DNA of 64,000 bases from assembly GCA_011009095.1 (NCBI GenBank), contig VTPC01000674.1:482938-546937 (forward strand), written 5' to 3'. Shown piece after piece: positions 39,953 to 52,149 of the stretch (the first letter of the stretch is position 1; every line of letters begins with the position of its first letter). Position numbers and translations under genes: made by a program. The notes under the pieces were generated by a model. The model searched no databases and was not told the DNA's origin. It was given only the letters and a program-made list of their open reading frames with translations. The stretch is from Ignelater luminosus (taxonomy: Eukaryota; Arthropoda; Insecta; Coleoptera; Elateridae).

Positions 39953-40980
39953 ATGTCGAATTTCGTGCCTTCAAACTACGATTTGCGGACATCGTTGATT
40001 TTCTGTTATCAATTGAAGAAAAACGCTTCTCAAGCTCATCAAATGCTTATAGAAGCTTACGGTGGACATGCTCTAAGCAGAGCACAGTGCTTCAGGTGGT
40101 TTGAAAAATTCCGAAGTGGTGATTTTAGCGTGGAGAACGAGGAACGTGGCCGGCCACCGAAAAAGTTTGAGGACACCGAATTGCAAGCATTGTTGAATGA
40201 AGATGATGGTCAAACGCAAGAAATGATGGCAGAGCAGTTGGGAGTGACCCAAAAAACCGTTTGCAAACGTTTGAAAGACATGGGCATGATTTTAAAGGTC
40301 GGAAGATGGGTGCCGCATGAACTGACCGAAAGGCAGCAAGAGAACCGAAAAACCACTTGTGAAATGCTGCTCTCCCGGTTCAAAAGGAAGTCTTTTTTGC
40401 ATCGAATCGTTACGGGTGTATTTCTCCAATCCCAAGCGTAAACGATCGTATGGTCCGCCCGGCCACAAGCCAAAATCAACGGCCAAACCAAATCGCTTCG
40501 GCCGCAAGGCAATGCTGTGTGTTTTCTGGGATCAGCATGGTATGATTTGGTACGAGCTATTAAAACCAGGTGAAACAGTTGACGGTGCACGCTACCAACG
40601 ACAATTGGCCGATTTGAACAGCGCTATACACCGAAAACGCCCAGAATATGCCGATCGGCGTCACAAAGTAATTTTTCTTGATGACAATGCACCACCACAT
40701 CGAACAAGAGCGACCCGGGAATTGGTGGAGACGTACGATTGGGAACCGCTGGTGCATGCGGCTTACTCACCAGACTTGGCGCCTTCCGATTATCATTTGT
40801 TTGCATCGATGGGCCACGCACTTTCCGAGCAGCGCTTCAATTCTCACGAAGAAGCCAAAAAATGGCTCGATGATTGGTTTGCGGCCAAAGACGGCCAATT
40901 TTTTTTGGCGCGGCATTCACAAATTGCCTGAGAGATGGGTAAAATGTGTCGCTAGCGATGGCTATTATTTTGAAGATTAA
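39953..40980 (+). pseudogene. Mariner transposase, broken by a deletion and a frameshift
   Basis: The start is the ATG at 39953 (M-S-N-F-V-P), chosen because it matches the usual mariner N-terminus; the longer open frame from 39860 is upstream noise. The N-terminal DNA-binding half is intact, including W-F-E-K-F-R-S-G-D-F, the G-R-P-P hinge and W-V-P-H-E-L. At 40417-40419, right after H-R-I-V-T-G, about 14 bases are missing compared with the family. This removes the D-E-K-W-I block, including the first catalytic Asp, and shifts the frame. The second frame carries the second Asp (near 40683, D-D-N-A-P-P-H) and the third Asp in A-P-S-D, with 34 residues between: the D34D spacing of mariners. 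Near 40900 one extra T in a run of eight shifts the frame again. W-R-G-I-H-K-L-P-E-R-W to Y-F-E-D and TAA (40978-40980) then complete the C-terminus. No active enzyme is expected. Confidence 0.92.
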
Positions 40981-41024
40981 ATTTGTAACCATTTTTTGTT
41001 AATAAACGTTTAAAATTGAAAAAA

Positions 41025-41051
41025 AAAGTCTCATTTCATAGGTATACACCT
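41025..41051 (-). repeat. Mariner right terminal inverted repeat
   Basis: Perfect 27-base inverted partner of the left end. It lies about 45 bases after the transposase stop and just past an AATAAA at 41001. Confidence 0.93.
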
Positions 41052-41053
41052 AA

Positions 41054-44000
41054 TATGCTGAATGCATTAGAACGGATGGATATTGAGAATTTTCTTTTAT
41101 TAGATAATATTTTAACATAAGATAAAATTAAATATGTCTACACCATATAATATAATAATTTTTTACCTGAATTCAATAAAATTTATGATCATGATAGCAA
41201 ACTATATATATAAATAATGTGAAAAAGAGATCTGGTTAGGTTAGTTGTTTTCAAATTTCTTTGTTATAATAAGATAGGATTTTTCTATTGGTGTAAAACA
41301 AGTGATTCATTAGATGAACTAGAATTTGGCAAAACGGAATTGGACAAAATGGAGTACGTTTATCTGCACAGCACATGTAACCGTAAAATTATAGGAAAAA
41401 CATCGACTAAATGGAGAATGAGAAAGATAAATCGAAATTTCAAGAATATCCCAGAACAGTCGAAGTTTCAGAAATAGCATGCATGGATACAAGATTTACA
41501 ACTGTCTATGATGGGATAACAGTAATGATCAAAATGAGCAAAATATCATTAAACTGAACAAATGAAGACTTTTAACGATTTATTCAATCTATTAACGAAC
41601 TAACTACGTATAATTTCGTACTGAAAAGGGGAAACTAAAACAGAAATTTAATATTTTAATGAAGAGGGTACCAAACTGTAACGTATCCATTTAGTACTTG
41701 TATGTGAAAGGAAGTTCAGACACTACAAGACGAGAACAATTTGAAACAGGTTTCGGTTTGGAATTTTTGCAGGCCAAAAGTTACATAAGTGTTCAGGGGA
41801 TAAAATCTATAAAATAATAGTACACAAGTACTCTTGAAGAAGAAGAAACTTAACAAAATGAAAATCATTATAAACTCTGTTAAATAAATTTTGATTAACA
41901 CAAAAAAAGCTAAAAATAAATCATTTATTATTGACGATTTTATTACGTTAAAATTCATTCAATTAAAGTAGAACTAGGTTTGAAAACTGATTAACCAATC
42001 TTCGTTCCAAAAAATTAATTATTTTTTTTAAGCAACCATCGCACCATCCATTGCTTTGTTTGGAACATAAATTTACAATCGATTAATTTCATAAAATTGT
42101 GTTTACCTGCCAATTTTAATTTACTTAAGTAACGGATTAGTAACGGTTAGCTAAGCTGAAGTCTGCACCTGCCTATTTCAATTTTTTATTTAGTTATTTT
42201 TCTAACTTTTGAAGACATTAATATATGTATTGATTTTATAATTTGATACAAAATAGAAACCAGAAATTAAAAAAAGCTGGAATGTTTGCAATATCGATAT
42301 TGATAATTGTTTAGAATCATTATTTCATTGTAAATATTTTCCTTCGCATTATTAACATACAGCGAATTTCGAGTACACAGTTCAAAAGATGTTATGTAAT
42401 CTCCTGATGGTACGTATGTAACTAGAATACACGTTATCATATAATATGCTTTACAATAAATAATAGACGAGAATACTTTCAACCTCTTGATAATGTCAGA
42501 TTTCATAATTCCAATGAAACTGGAATTTTGCACAAAGAAAGATCTTTCCTTCACTGTAAAAATGACTTTTTATAATAAATTATAGGGCGGAGACTATAAC
42601 CTCTATGCATGTCATTGTAGTTGAAACGAAAAATATCAAGCATAGCCTAATAAGGCAAATGTTAATACGTTTAATGAATATAAATCAGCAACGGCACTTT
42701 TGTTAAGTGAAGTCTTTATTAAGATTCTGTCGGATTTCAAGCAAAGGAAAGCGTGCGCCCCCTTACCGATGGCCATCTTGAAGACGCCGAAGAGAGATAT
42801 GCACGCGATAGTTGTAATGGTATCTAAATAATGCATTGGGGCTCTAGTTGTGTCGTGGGTTGTTGAAATTCAAATTATTGTATATCTGACCCATATTCGT
42901 GCTGATACTACCTCGTGCAATTGTTTAAATTACGTGTCATTAAATGTAACTTGCGGATTACTCTCACGTTTTAGTCATATGTATCATTTTCACGTTCATT
43001 ATAAATACTTTAGAAGATCGATCTGATTGTGTTTAAAACGGACATAATTCTGATGAAAGTGGTTTTCAAAGGCTGCTAAGAAGATAAAGCACACCAACCT
43101 ATACTTAAATATTTCATGTATAAAATTACACGCCAAAAATCGATGGTATCATTGTGAAACTATAAAAATTTATATAACTGCAGATTTCGGAGATTAAAAA
43201 AAACTTAAATCATAATGTATTAAAAATTGTAGAAAGTTATGGACGATAATTAGATAATTGGAAGTAAAAATATAAAATATAAAACACGTTAGCCCTGGAG
43301 AAAGGATTTAGAAACATGTTTAGATGAATTAACATGCCCGTTATTTATGTACATTAAAATTGGTTTTCAAACTATCATGACATGCTAGGATCGAAAATCG
43401 AAAACTGCGCGGAATGCTGACAACCAAATTTTTGTTTATACGAGCGTGAAGATCAGATCCCATTTGCATACCCAGTATTTGTGAAAAGAAAATCTGATCA
43501 TTAAAATACTTTAAATTGCTTTAAATGAATGCTTCGTAGCTATTTTATTGATCGACTTAAAACTTTCCATCTGTTTAATTCTGAAGTTTTACCGTAGCCA
43601 GTGCATTGTAATGAAAGTCGTGGTGTCATTTTACTAAAGTTATTAAAGGTATGAAAGCAATCTTATACAAAATAAGAGCTGGTGATATTTAATCTTATAA
43701 TGATCTAGATTTATTGTAAATAACTACGGTAGTTTGAAACTTAGATTGTGGAAAACATCGTCCTTGGTTTTTCATATTAATGTTAACGAAAGCGACGAAT
43801 ACACAATTAACATACGAATGAGACACCTCATGATTCTTATTTAAACCAAGTTTTTAATTAGTAATGCAAATAAATTTATAGGAAACGTTTAAGTTATTTG
43901 CTTATTTTATGTTCTCTAATTTGAACATTCAAATGTATTTAGTCAATAATTGTAAAGGGTTTTTGTTTGTTCCTTTGAATATATGTACATAGTCGGTTTA

Positions 44001-44400
44001 ATTTAATTCTATTATTTCATATTCGCCGGAACTGATAGTAATAACCCTACTGATGAGAGTGGAAATCGCTAGATCGGGACTCAAAATTTTGGAAAAAATC
44101 TGTATATTCACGCCTAAAGTACGTAATAAATTATATAAGTTGAACAAATCGAAGCTAATCAAATCACAATCCCTTTAAAGCATAAGTACAACAACATAAA
44201 ATACAAATAATATAATTTACAAAATATTCAAATCTACACTGCAGGCCGTAACTTTGACAACATTCTTTGAAATTACAGAATTTGGGATTTCTAAACTAAA
44301 ATCATTATTTCAGTGTAGTTGCCATGTGTTAATGAAATATGAAAGTGCCTGGAAGCAGGAAAAAGAACGAGATTTAGCAGCGGCAGCAGCAGAAGTATAA
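41054..44400. other. AT-rich intronic sequence, nothing recognised
   Basis: Sequence of the 23-kb Notch intron to the right of the mariner. The open frames at 41716-41958 and 42267-42554 (both minus) are AT-rich with no family signature. I see no repeat pair or RNA gene here. Confidence 0.6.
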
Positions 44401-44461
44401 CTACTTCCAGAAACTTAATGAAATTATAAGTGTTATTGAGGCTGAGTTTAGTAATGCACTA

Positions 44462-44489
44462 TAAGACGCAATGTAAACGTTGCGTCTTA
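44462..44489. repeat. Small perfect hairpin
   Basis: TAAGACGCAA (44462-44471) and TTGCGTCTTA (44480-44489) are perfect reverse complements around an 8-base loop, and pairing partly extends outward. It has no T-run after it and no known role. Confidence 0.6.
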
Positions 44490-45821
44490 GAGTTAGCAAA
44501 AAAGAAAAAAATCAATCGACCACTCTCATACTTCATAAAAAAAGGCTAATCATTTGTAACTTGAGTTCATCGTACTATCGAACGGTTTGTACATACAGAG
44601 AGTAATAACGATCACAAAACCGGAAGGTCAGGTTATTGTTGTCACTGTGTTGGAAATTCGTGATGAAGCAAAGAAAAACTATTCCAAACCTTGAAAATGC
44701 GTTTATGTGATGCTTATGGGTTTGTTCGTATTGCGGTTAAGAAATCTTGGTAGAGGCACTAAAATAATAAGCAACACTTAAAACGAGCCTTGCTACACTG
44801 TAAGAACTACTCTTCCGTACTTTAGGCTCATTAATCAGAATTTGAGTTGTTTGGTTCCAAACTTGCTTCAAATGCGGTGGTGCCTCCATAATGCCATGGT
44901 GCTCAACAACCTGGAAAACAGGAAAAACCTGAAAAAGTTAGGGAATTCAGATTTATAAAAATGTCAGAAAAAAAGTCAGCGAAATTGTGAGATGTGGCCT
45001 AGAAAAGTTGTTTCCTTGGCGCCAATTTTTTAATGGGTTACTTTAGAATACCGTAATATTGAAACTAAAGAATTCATAACGCATACCTTATTTAATATCT
45101 TAACTGTTGTGTATTATGTACTTACCGACGAAAATTAATGGTTACCGTTTGAAATTTAAAAACAAAAAGAACAGAAAAGTCAGAAAATCTCATTATCAAT
45201 AATAGTTTAAAGTGTCTTTTCTGGTTACGGGGTAAGAGAGCAGGTGCTTATGGATGAGCTGCCGAATAAAGAGGAGAATGCAAGACTTAACCTTTGATTT
45301 GAAATGGCATGAATAATAACTACAAACATACTCCCAAATTGTGTTTTCAGTAAAAAGGAACCCAAATATGATTTAGCTAACCCAATTCCTCGAAGCAAAT
45401 CCGATTGAGTTGTTACGAAATGTAGTATATTGTAATTTGGAATAGGTAACTTCAAAGAAAAATCGTGGAAAGAATCTTTCTGGAAATATAATGAATAAAT
45501 CAAGTACTCGCATGCTAAGAATATTTAAAAAGTAAGTCAGTGCAAAAGTGGTTTTTTGACGAAAATCGTTTCAAACATTTTTTATTTCATTGTACCATTC
45601 TAATCAAGAGTTTTTAAAGTTCTTTACATTTTCTTAAGTTGATTAAACATTACTCTTGTTACATTTAGAAAGTTATTAATGTTATTTTTGATATCGATTT
45701 TCTCTCTACTATGGTGCGTCCTTAAATTTGTGGTCTGCAATGTATATGCCCTCATTACATTCTGGATGGAACCAATGAGTGTATAAACAATGCACACATG
45801 AATTTTCGGAACATATTATTA

Positions 45822-46031
45822 TACAGGGTGATTCCGAAATAAAGGGTATCCTCTTAAAGGTGGATAGCAGTGTGATAGTACATACATTTGCGATAAAAAA
45901 CGGTAGGTAAAAATTGCATAGTTTCCGAGAAAAATGCGATTGAAATTTAATCGCTAGGCCATTTTTTGTCTTCTTTTAGCCTCACTTATCAGCTATTAAA
46001 AGGATACCCTTTATTTCGGAATCACCCTGTA
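45822..46031. mobile_element. 210-bp MITE with perfect 31-bp inverted repeats
   Basis: The element begins TACAGGGTGATTCCGAAATA, and the inverted copy ends at 46031. The two 31-base ends (45822-45852 and 46001-46031) match without a mismatch. TA flanks both sides (45820-45821 and 46032-46033). The core of about 150 bases has no open frame of note. The size, the TA duplication and the TACAGGGTG ends fit a non-autonomous Tc1/mariner-superfamily element. It shares only its first nine bases with the fold-back element at 19786, so it is not a deletion derivative of that copy. Perfect ends suggest a young insertion. Confidence 0.88.
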
Positions 46032-49000
46032 TATGTATGTCTCCTCATGTTCTCAAACCATTTTGCTATGAGTCATTCTCTCGATTTAACAGTTTTCAAT
46101 TGATTTTCATTCAGTTGAAAATTCATACTGTTAAGTTTTCTAACTGCATTCTATTCGAAAAATAAAACCAGATTTTTCATCAAAGAAAATTCAAAGTTGA
46201 TAAGATCTCGGGGTCACAACCTTGCAACAACTCCTTCCTTAAATTATCGGGATATTCTTTCATCTGTACTAGCGTTTGGTGGTACTTGATGAACTAACTC
46301 TTCACTGTTACTCATACCTAAATTTTAGAACTTATTTACTCTCTTAATATACAAATATTTACATTTACTGCTAATACAGTTAGCAATTACATGTGTTGTT
46401 ATTATACTTAATTAATTCACCACCAAAATCAGCTTGTAAATTTCTTTGTAATATTCATTACAAACAAGATACCAGGTCCACCCCGTATACAAATATTTGA
46501 GTATGAAGCTTTGATTGTTTTAGAAAATGCTTGATTTAATGCCGCCTACACTATTGTCAAAGTTTAAAGACTATTTTCTAATTCAAAATTAAAATGTCAT
46601 TAAAAAACGTTTGGCATTCCAAAAAAGCAAAATCTAAATTTCATATAATTTAGACATCTTTAAGTATCATTCTCTAGCTTTAAATATAAAATTCCTTTTA
46701 AAGTAGGATTTTTAAAGGACCTCACCTCATCAATTCTTCACATTCACATGATTGCTAGTTCTTATATAATCTTTTACTTAATTTTATTTGGTGCTAACAA
46801 GCTTTTAGATTTATTGATCACAAATTATAGATAGTTATTGAAATTTTCCGAAAAACTGATGTATCCCATTAGTTAAATATCAAAAATATTTCGATTATTA
46901 TTAGTTGATTAGGCGGCTCCTCAAAAGAGTTTTTTGGCGACGCTCGTTCGAAGCAATAAATGCTCAATAAAAATAATGATGGTTGAGCGTTAATGCCACT
47001 CCTAGCTTTATCATACATTCATACTGTATACAACTTTTAGTGGCTATACATATACATATTATATTGAATGATGACGTATGGATATAATAAGCTCACAATT
47101 AAAAAAGACCTCGACTCTGCAGGAGTCCTTACATCTCTTGCGGTCCAGCGATTAGCACTTGTCACTGACGTTTTCGATTCTTGTTAATTGGTGTGATAGC
47201 TGATTTCCATTTTTTCTTGTGGTGCATTTGTTTCTTTTAAATTTTATCTTTCAACACTTAACTATCGTCGTGACTCATAACTTAAAACATGTTTGATTCC
47301 ACATATCGATTTTATTAAAATTGTAAATCACAAATTATATATATGTAGTTTCTTGAGTGAGAAAGTTCAGTATATTTTGGATACTTATCAACCACCAAAT
47401 TTTCTACAAATTTTTATCGAATATAGACCCACCCTTTTATAATTTATGTTATTTGAAAGTTGAATGTGAAATTAAGAATGTAGGAATGCTACTGCATTAG
47501 CGTGAGACAAACTGACATCAGCTACATGTTTGTCGTCTAATAATTCTTACAAAATCGGTTAATTTTATATGGAAATTCTCTGGCCATTCTAATTCTTTAA
47601 AATAAATAAAAATAAGTAAATAATGAAATGGTAGATTTTGAACTGCACATTCTGTGTGTGTTACCAAAACTTGTTTCGGGATGTGTGTGGTTGGTAGGTT
47701 GTTCTTGCTATTATTGTATTATGTTATTTTAATGGAAATATAAAACGTTGTACCAGATTATTTGTTATGGTTGGTCTCGGCGGGGAGTTTTTATAGAAGA
47801 ATATTAATTCTTTTTTGTTTGTATCATAAAATGAATAAAGATAAAATTCTCTTGTAATCCTCTTTTTTTGTCAAATTATAGTTTCTTAGCGTGATTCTTG
47901 CAAATACCGTTAACCAAAATAAAGTTTTATAGCAACTCAACATTTCATCACATAAATTAAACGTAGTTCAATTTATAGCCATAAAATTATGATTTTCTCT
48001 AGCAATCGCGTTTTGAGAACTATTGTGATATTCTTGTACGGTGAATAAAGAAACGCCTAATAACAATCGGTTCTCTCTCGTTAGAATATTACGAAGTTTT
48101 TTTTTTTAAATAAGTTCCTGCTCATCAGAAAGTAATTATGCAGAAGAGAAATAACCGAAGCTTTAAACAACAAAAAGATGAATAAACAAACTCGGAAAGA
48201 AGATCAGTCATATAAATGCTCGACTAACCGCCAGACGTCACTCTCAAGCGTAATTTTGTAGTATTAAACATCAAGAATAGGTTTTACTATCACTATCACT
48301 AATTACATATTATTTTAATGAGAATCTTCTTTTAGCTTTCTTCTGAGAACGTATTGCATCTAGTATGTATTGTTTCTCTGGAAATAGAAACGTCTCCAAT
48401 GCATCTTGATACATTTTTGTTTTGATTGTACTAGTTTAATTCAGAAACGCAATCTGATTCAAATAGTATAACAGTTGCAAATTCATGAAATGTTTGTTTT
48501 GATAATTATCAAAATCTTGAAAGTCTTCTTTACATTTACTCTGTGTACACTTGATGCGGTTTCTGAAGGTATTGCTGACTTTGGGCCCACAATTAAATTG
48601 GGCTATTTCAGACGACACAAGTCCGGGTTAACAAGAAACACTTCAAATGAACTTTCTTCATTGGTATTGCGCTAAATGGTTATCGGAATATCAACAATGA
48701 TACGCAATTTAGATTTGAAGAATGGATTAATGTTCTGCTTTGTAGCTTTAATACTTAAATGTCTCTTCATCTTTGCTCTTAGTTTGCTACCTTAATAATA
48801 GTAAGTGGACGTATGTAATCAACTGCTCAAACGATTACTTCAAAACTCTTTGGCTGTTACTCCAAGAACGCAGTCTGAGATTTTGACATGTAATATTTGC
48901 AAGTTCAGCGTCAGCCATAACAACACGAGTGAAGTAAGGATGCTTGCATCAGGTAGTATCTAAGCCAAAATGTTACTTTTATGCCATTTGTTTGGATCGA

Positions 49001-52000
49001 CCACTACTGCAACTCCATTTAGGTCTTACTAGGTTGTACATTCAACAGGTAGTATTGTAACTTTAGGTCGTAATGAGATTTAATAATCATTTCTTGCTCA
49101 GTTCTATAGTGGTGCCTTCTTAATTCTGATTAATTATTTTCGATAACTTGATCCATTCGGCAACAGATTCAAGTAACGTAATTGAATGAATGAATTAATG
49201 GCAATTTTTGCTGTATATACCGTATTTATATACGTATTTGCCACACTATTGTATGAGTTGACTGTACGTAATATAAATTTACTATAAGTTGCATTGTGTT
49301 ACTTACTTTTGATGGAAATCGGTCGCTTCTGAAATCCCACGTATTCATTAATAATTTTAAGCGACGATTTTGAAAATTGTTCATTTTTTTTAAACAAGCA
49401 ACGGTATCTTAGTTTAGATTCGCGCACTTACCTAATAGTAGTTTACTTCAGTATAATATGTAGAATACGTTCTTTCATCTCTGAAGTTCTCGTGTTAACA
49501 ATAGCGGTCGGGACACCCCGAGGACTTCTCGTCGACACGGTTCTGCACGCATCATTACTCTTTGGCCGCCCACTTTAGATTTTGCATGGTGTGAGAAACT
49601 GAAGTCCCCGACAACGTTTATTGTTGCTAACATTTACCTTTACTATTACATTAATGTAAATAATTCTACATTGCAGAACGAATGCTTTTGATAGATATGT
49701 AGATTTTAATGATGCGAATACTTGGCTATTGTGCTGCCATTATGAATGTCTACACGCTATGACCTTAAACGACACGATGGAATATAATTTTTCGTTATTG
49801 TTTATTTTTTGTCTTGAAGTTATTCACACATGCATGGACATTAAAGAACAATAATTACCAAATTATTAAACGAACGCTTTCAAATGGATTTCTTAAGATT
49901 TCTGAATTTAATTCTTTTATGTATTGTTTAATAACGCGCGACCCGTAGTGCCTATCGCTCCCAATTCTTTTCTAATCTTTTATTCTTATATAAAGTCAAA
50001 AGGTGATCAGGAAGTTTTTATTCATATTGCACACCAGATATCATTACCTAGCAATCATAACTCATGGTTTTATCGGTTATCGATCACTTTCGCTCGCATT
50101 TTATGAAACACGTTGCTTGCTCGTCTGTAACGGGTTTAGTTTGACCCTAAAACTGTTTTATTTGTTGAAGAGATAATTGTACCTACCAAGAAGAAAAAAA
50201 ACGCGAATACGGAATTTGCAGTCACGTAGATATACAAACTGTAATTTATACACTATTTCAAGTCTTTTAAGTGATGGTTATTTCAAGAATTAAATTATTT
50301 TTAATTGCCGTCATTGAAATTGGCCCAAGATGCATTTCAGATAGAATTTAACTTGTACTTTTCATTTTGTAGTATACCGTGTTCAAACTAGAGATAAATT
50401 GTGATACCTCCGCATTTTAAGACGTGTAAGAACAACAATTTCCCATTAGCCTGCACTTGAGCGATGCTGTTTAGATGCGGCAAGATCAGAAATCATTAAT
50501 TTTTTTTCGTGTGTTGGGGAGTACATTAATATAATAAACATTCTTTATGGATGTTGACTCACGTTTCATAGCAATAATATCTTTTTAAATTTTCTTTGTT
50601 GTTATTATTGACTAGAGCGAAAAGCAGAGTTTCTAAATGGTTTTTGTTTAGGAATTAATAATCGAATCGGTAGAGATTTCAATGATGGCTATATGCACAA
50701 GACTGCTAGAATAACTGTTTTTGAAGAACGAATATAAATTCCAAGCTGGAAGCTGGTATTTTTCATGGAAAAGTTACTCAATCTGTTCCAAAATACTGAC
50801 AATACCTACTTTTTAAAATTTCTCAAATGTGATTACTGTTATTGTTTATTTTCGCTATTTTAAGATTCGTATTGGCATGCCAAATGAAACTAAAAACGCT
50901 GTTGGATCAGCTTTTCTCAAACTTTTTGCTACCGCTACCCTTCTACTACCAATTGAAAATTCAAAAATTAGATTTGTAAGATCGATTAAGTGAGAGTTAC
51001 AAAAGACAGTAAAGACCGCTTGAATTTTACATTATTGAAAATTTGATGTTCTTTTTATGAAAAATCAAACACAATCGTTAGTTTTATTTTTGTGTATATG
51101 CAATATTAAAATCTTGTTACATATTTCTGTTCATTTTCTACAAAAAATAAGTAGTAGTATGTAATAAATGGCCTTGTTCACATCTGCATAACATAAACCA
51201 TATGGAACACTTCTGTTACATTATGGTAACAGACGTTTTCACCATTCCTAATATAATAATATTGGGTAGACGTTAACAGTTTTTTAAATGTAACTTGGAA
51301 CAGAGACGGTGATGGATAAAACTAAATATAAAATAGTAAATCTTTTATTTCATTTATTTATATGACGATTACTATTTTCAACTTTATATTTTTATTATTT
51401 TATTTTAAATGTATACTTTGTTTCTTTTATTTTTATTTACACGAAGAATATTTAACAATATACCTATTTTTTTTTTGTTAAAATGTATTTATTAAAATTG
51501 AATGAGGTTTATTACAGTAAAAAAAAGCTAATGCAGTTTAGAATTACTTTAATACACATTAAATAATTTATTATGTAATACTCTCTCACATGCTGTGTTA
51601 TTGTTGTAACAAATACACGAAGATCTTAAATCATGTTCTTGCATTGTTCTAGATTACTTCTATAGACAATTTTATAATTTTGCATAATCACTAAAGAAAA
51701 AGAACCGTAAAAAAGTTCACCCAAGGGAATATTTTAACGTGTCGATTCCCATCAATTAATTAATTAGCGTGTATTACATTCAGAAAGTAATAAATCTCCA
51801 GCATTTTTGTTTGTGAATGTTTTTTGTGTGAGCCTGTGACAATATTATTAATAATTATACTTTATTTTAATACCATGACACTTATTTTGTAACCATTGTT
51901 AGATGTTGTGGCCGATAATACCTTCATTAAAGTTAATTTACATAAATTCAAGCATTGTGAAAGTATTAAGTTTTTGAGATTTTTGTCTGCGTATTTGTTA

Positions 52001-52080
52001 AATCCCATTTTCCGCTAAATAGCTGTTTTTGTTTACATTATTAGTATTTTATGTTAACTGAGAGGAAATTAAAATTAATG
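46032..52080. other. AT-rich intronic sequence with one GC-richer patch
   Basis: No gene or element is recognised. The exception in composition is about 49480-49620, which has several CpGs and a 12-base near-direct repeat (CTGAAGTTCTCG and CTGAAGTCCCCG). It might be a regulatory element, but nothing in the sequence shows this. Confidence 0.5.
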
Positions 52081-52108
52081 GTACAGGATTGTGTAGGTAC
52101 TTAATAGG

Positions 52109-52149
52109 CTAATAACTTATACAATTAGTTTTGCTTTTTTAAGGTAAGC
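52109..52149 (+). promoter_or_regulatory. Candidate ratchet (recursive) splice site in the 23-kb intron
   Basis: A branch-point-like CTAAT at 52109-52113 is followed by a T-rich tract (gttttgctttttt) and AAG joined directly to GTAAGC at 52141-52149. This is an acceptor fused to a donor, the hallmark of a recursive splice site. Branch-to-AG spacing is about 30 bases, which is normal. The A before AG is slightly off consensus (C or T preferred). A further strong donor, GAG then GTGAGT, lies at 52402-52410. The same acceptor could therefore alternatively define a 261-base cryptic exon (52144-52404). Use in vivo is inferred. Confidence 0.45.

Larger units (their letters stand above)
39782..41053 (+). 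mobile_element. Mariner element, mauritiana (Mos1-like) type, inactivated
   Basis: A 1,272-bp element flanked by TA on both sides (39780-39781 and 41054-41055). The inverted termini match perfectly over 27 bases (39784-39810 and 41025-41051), and the two outermost bases differ (CC on the left, TT in the right end's complement). Size, TA duplication, terminal repeats and the single transposase gene all fit a near full-length mariner. The transposase resembles Mos1 more than irritans or cecropia types (V-G-R-W-V-P-H-E-L, L-L-S-R-F-K-R-K-S-F-L-H-R, Y-S-P-D-L-A-P-S-D-Y-H-L-F). The match is close and there are few lesions, so I infer a fairly recent arrival, possibly by horizontal transfer as is common in this family. 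Confidence 0.93.
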
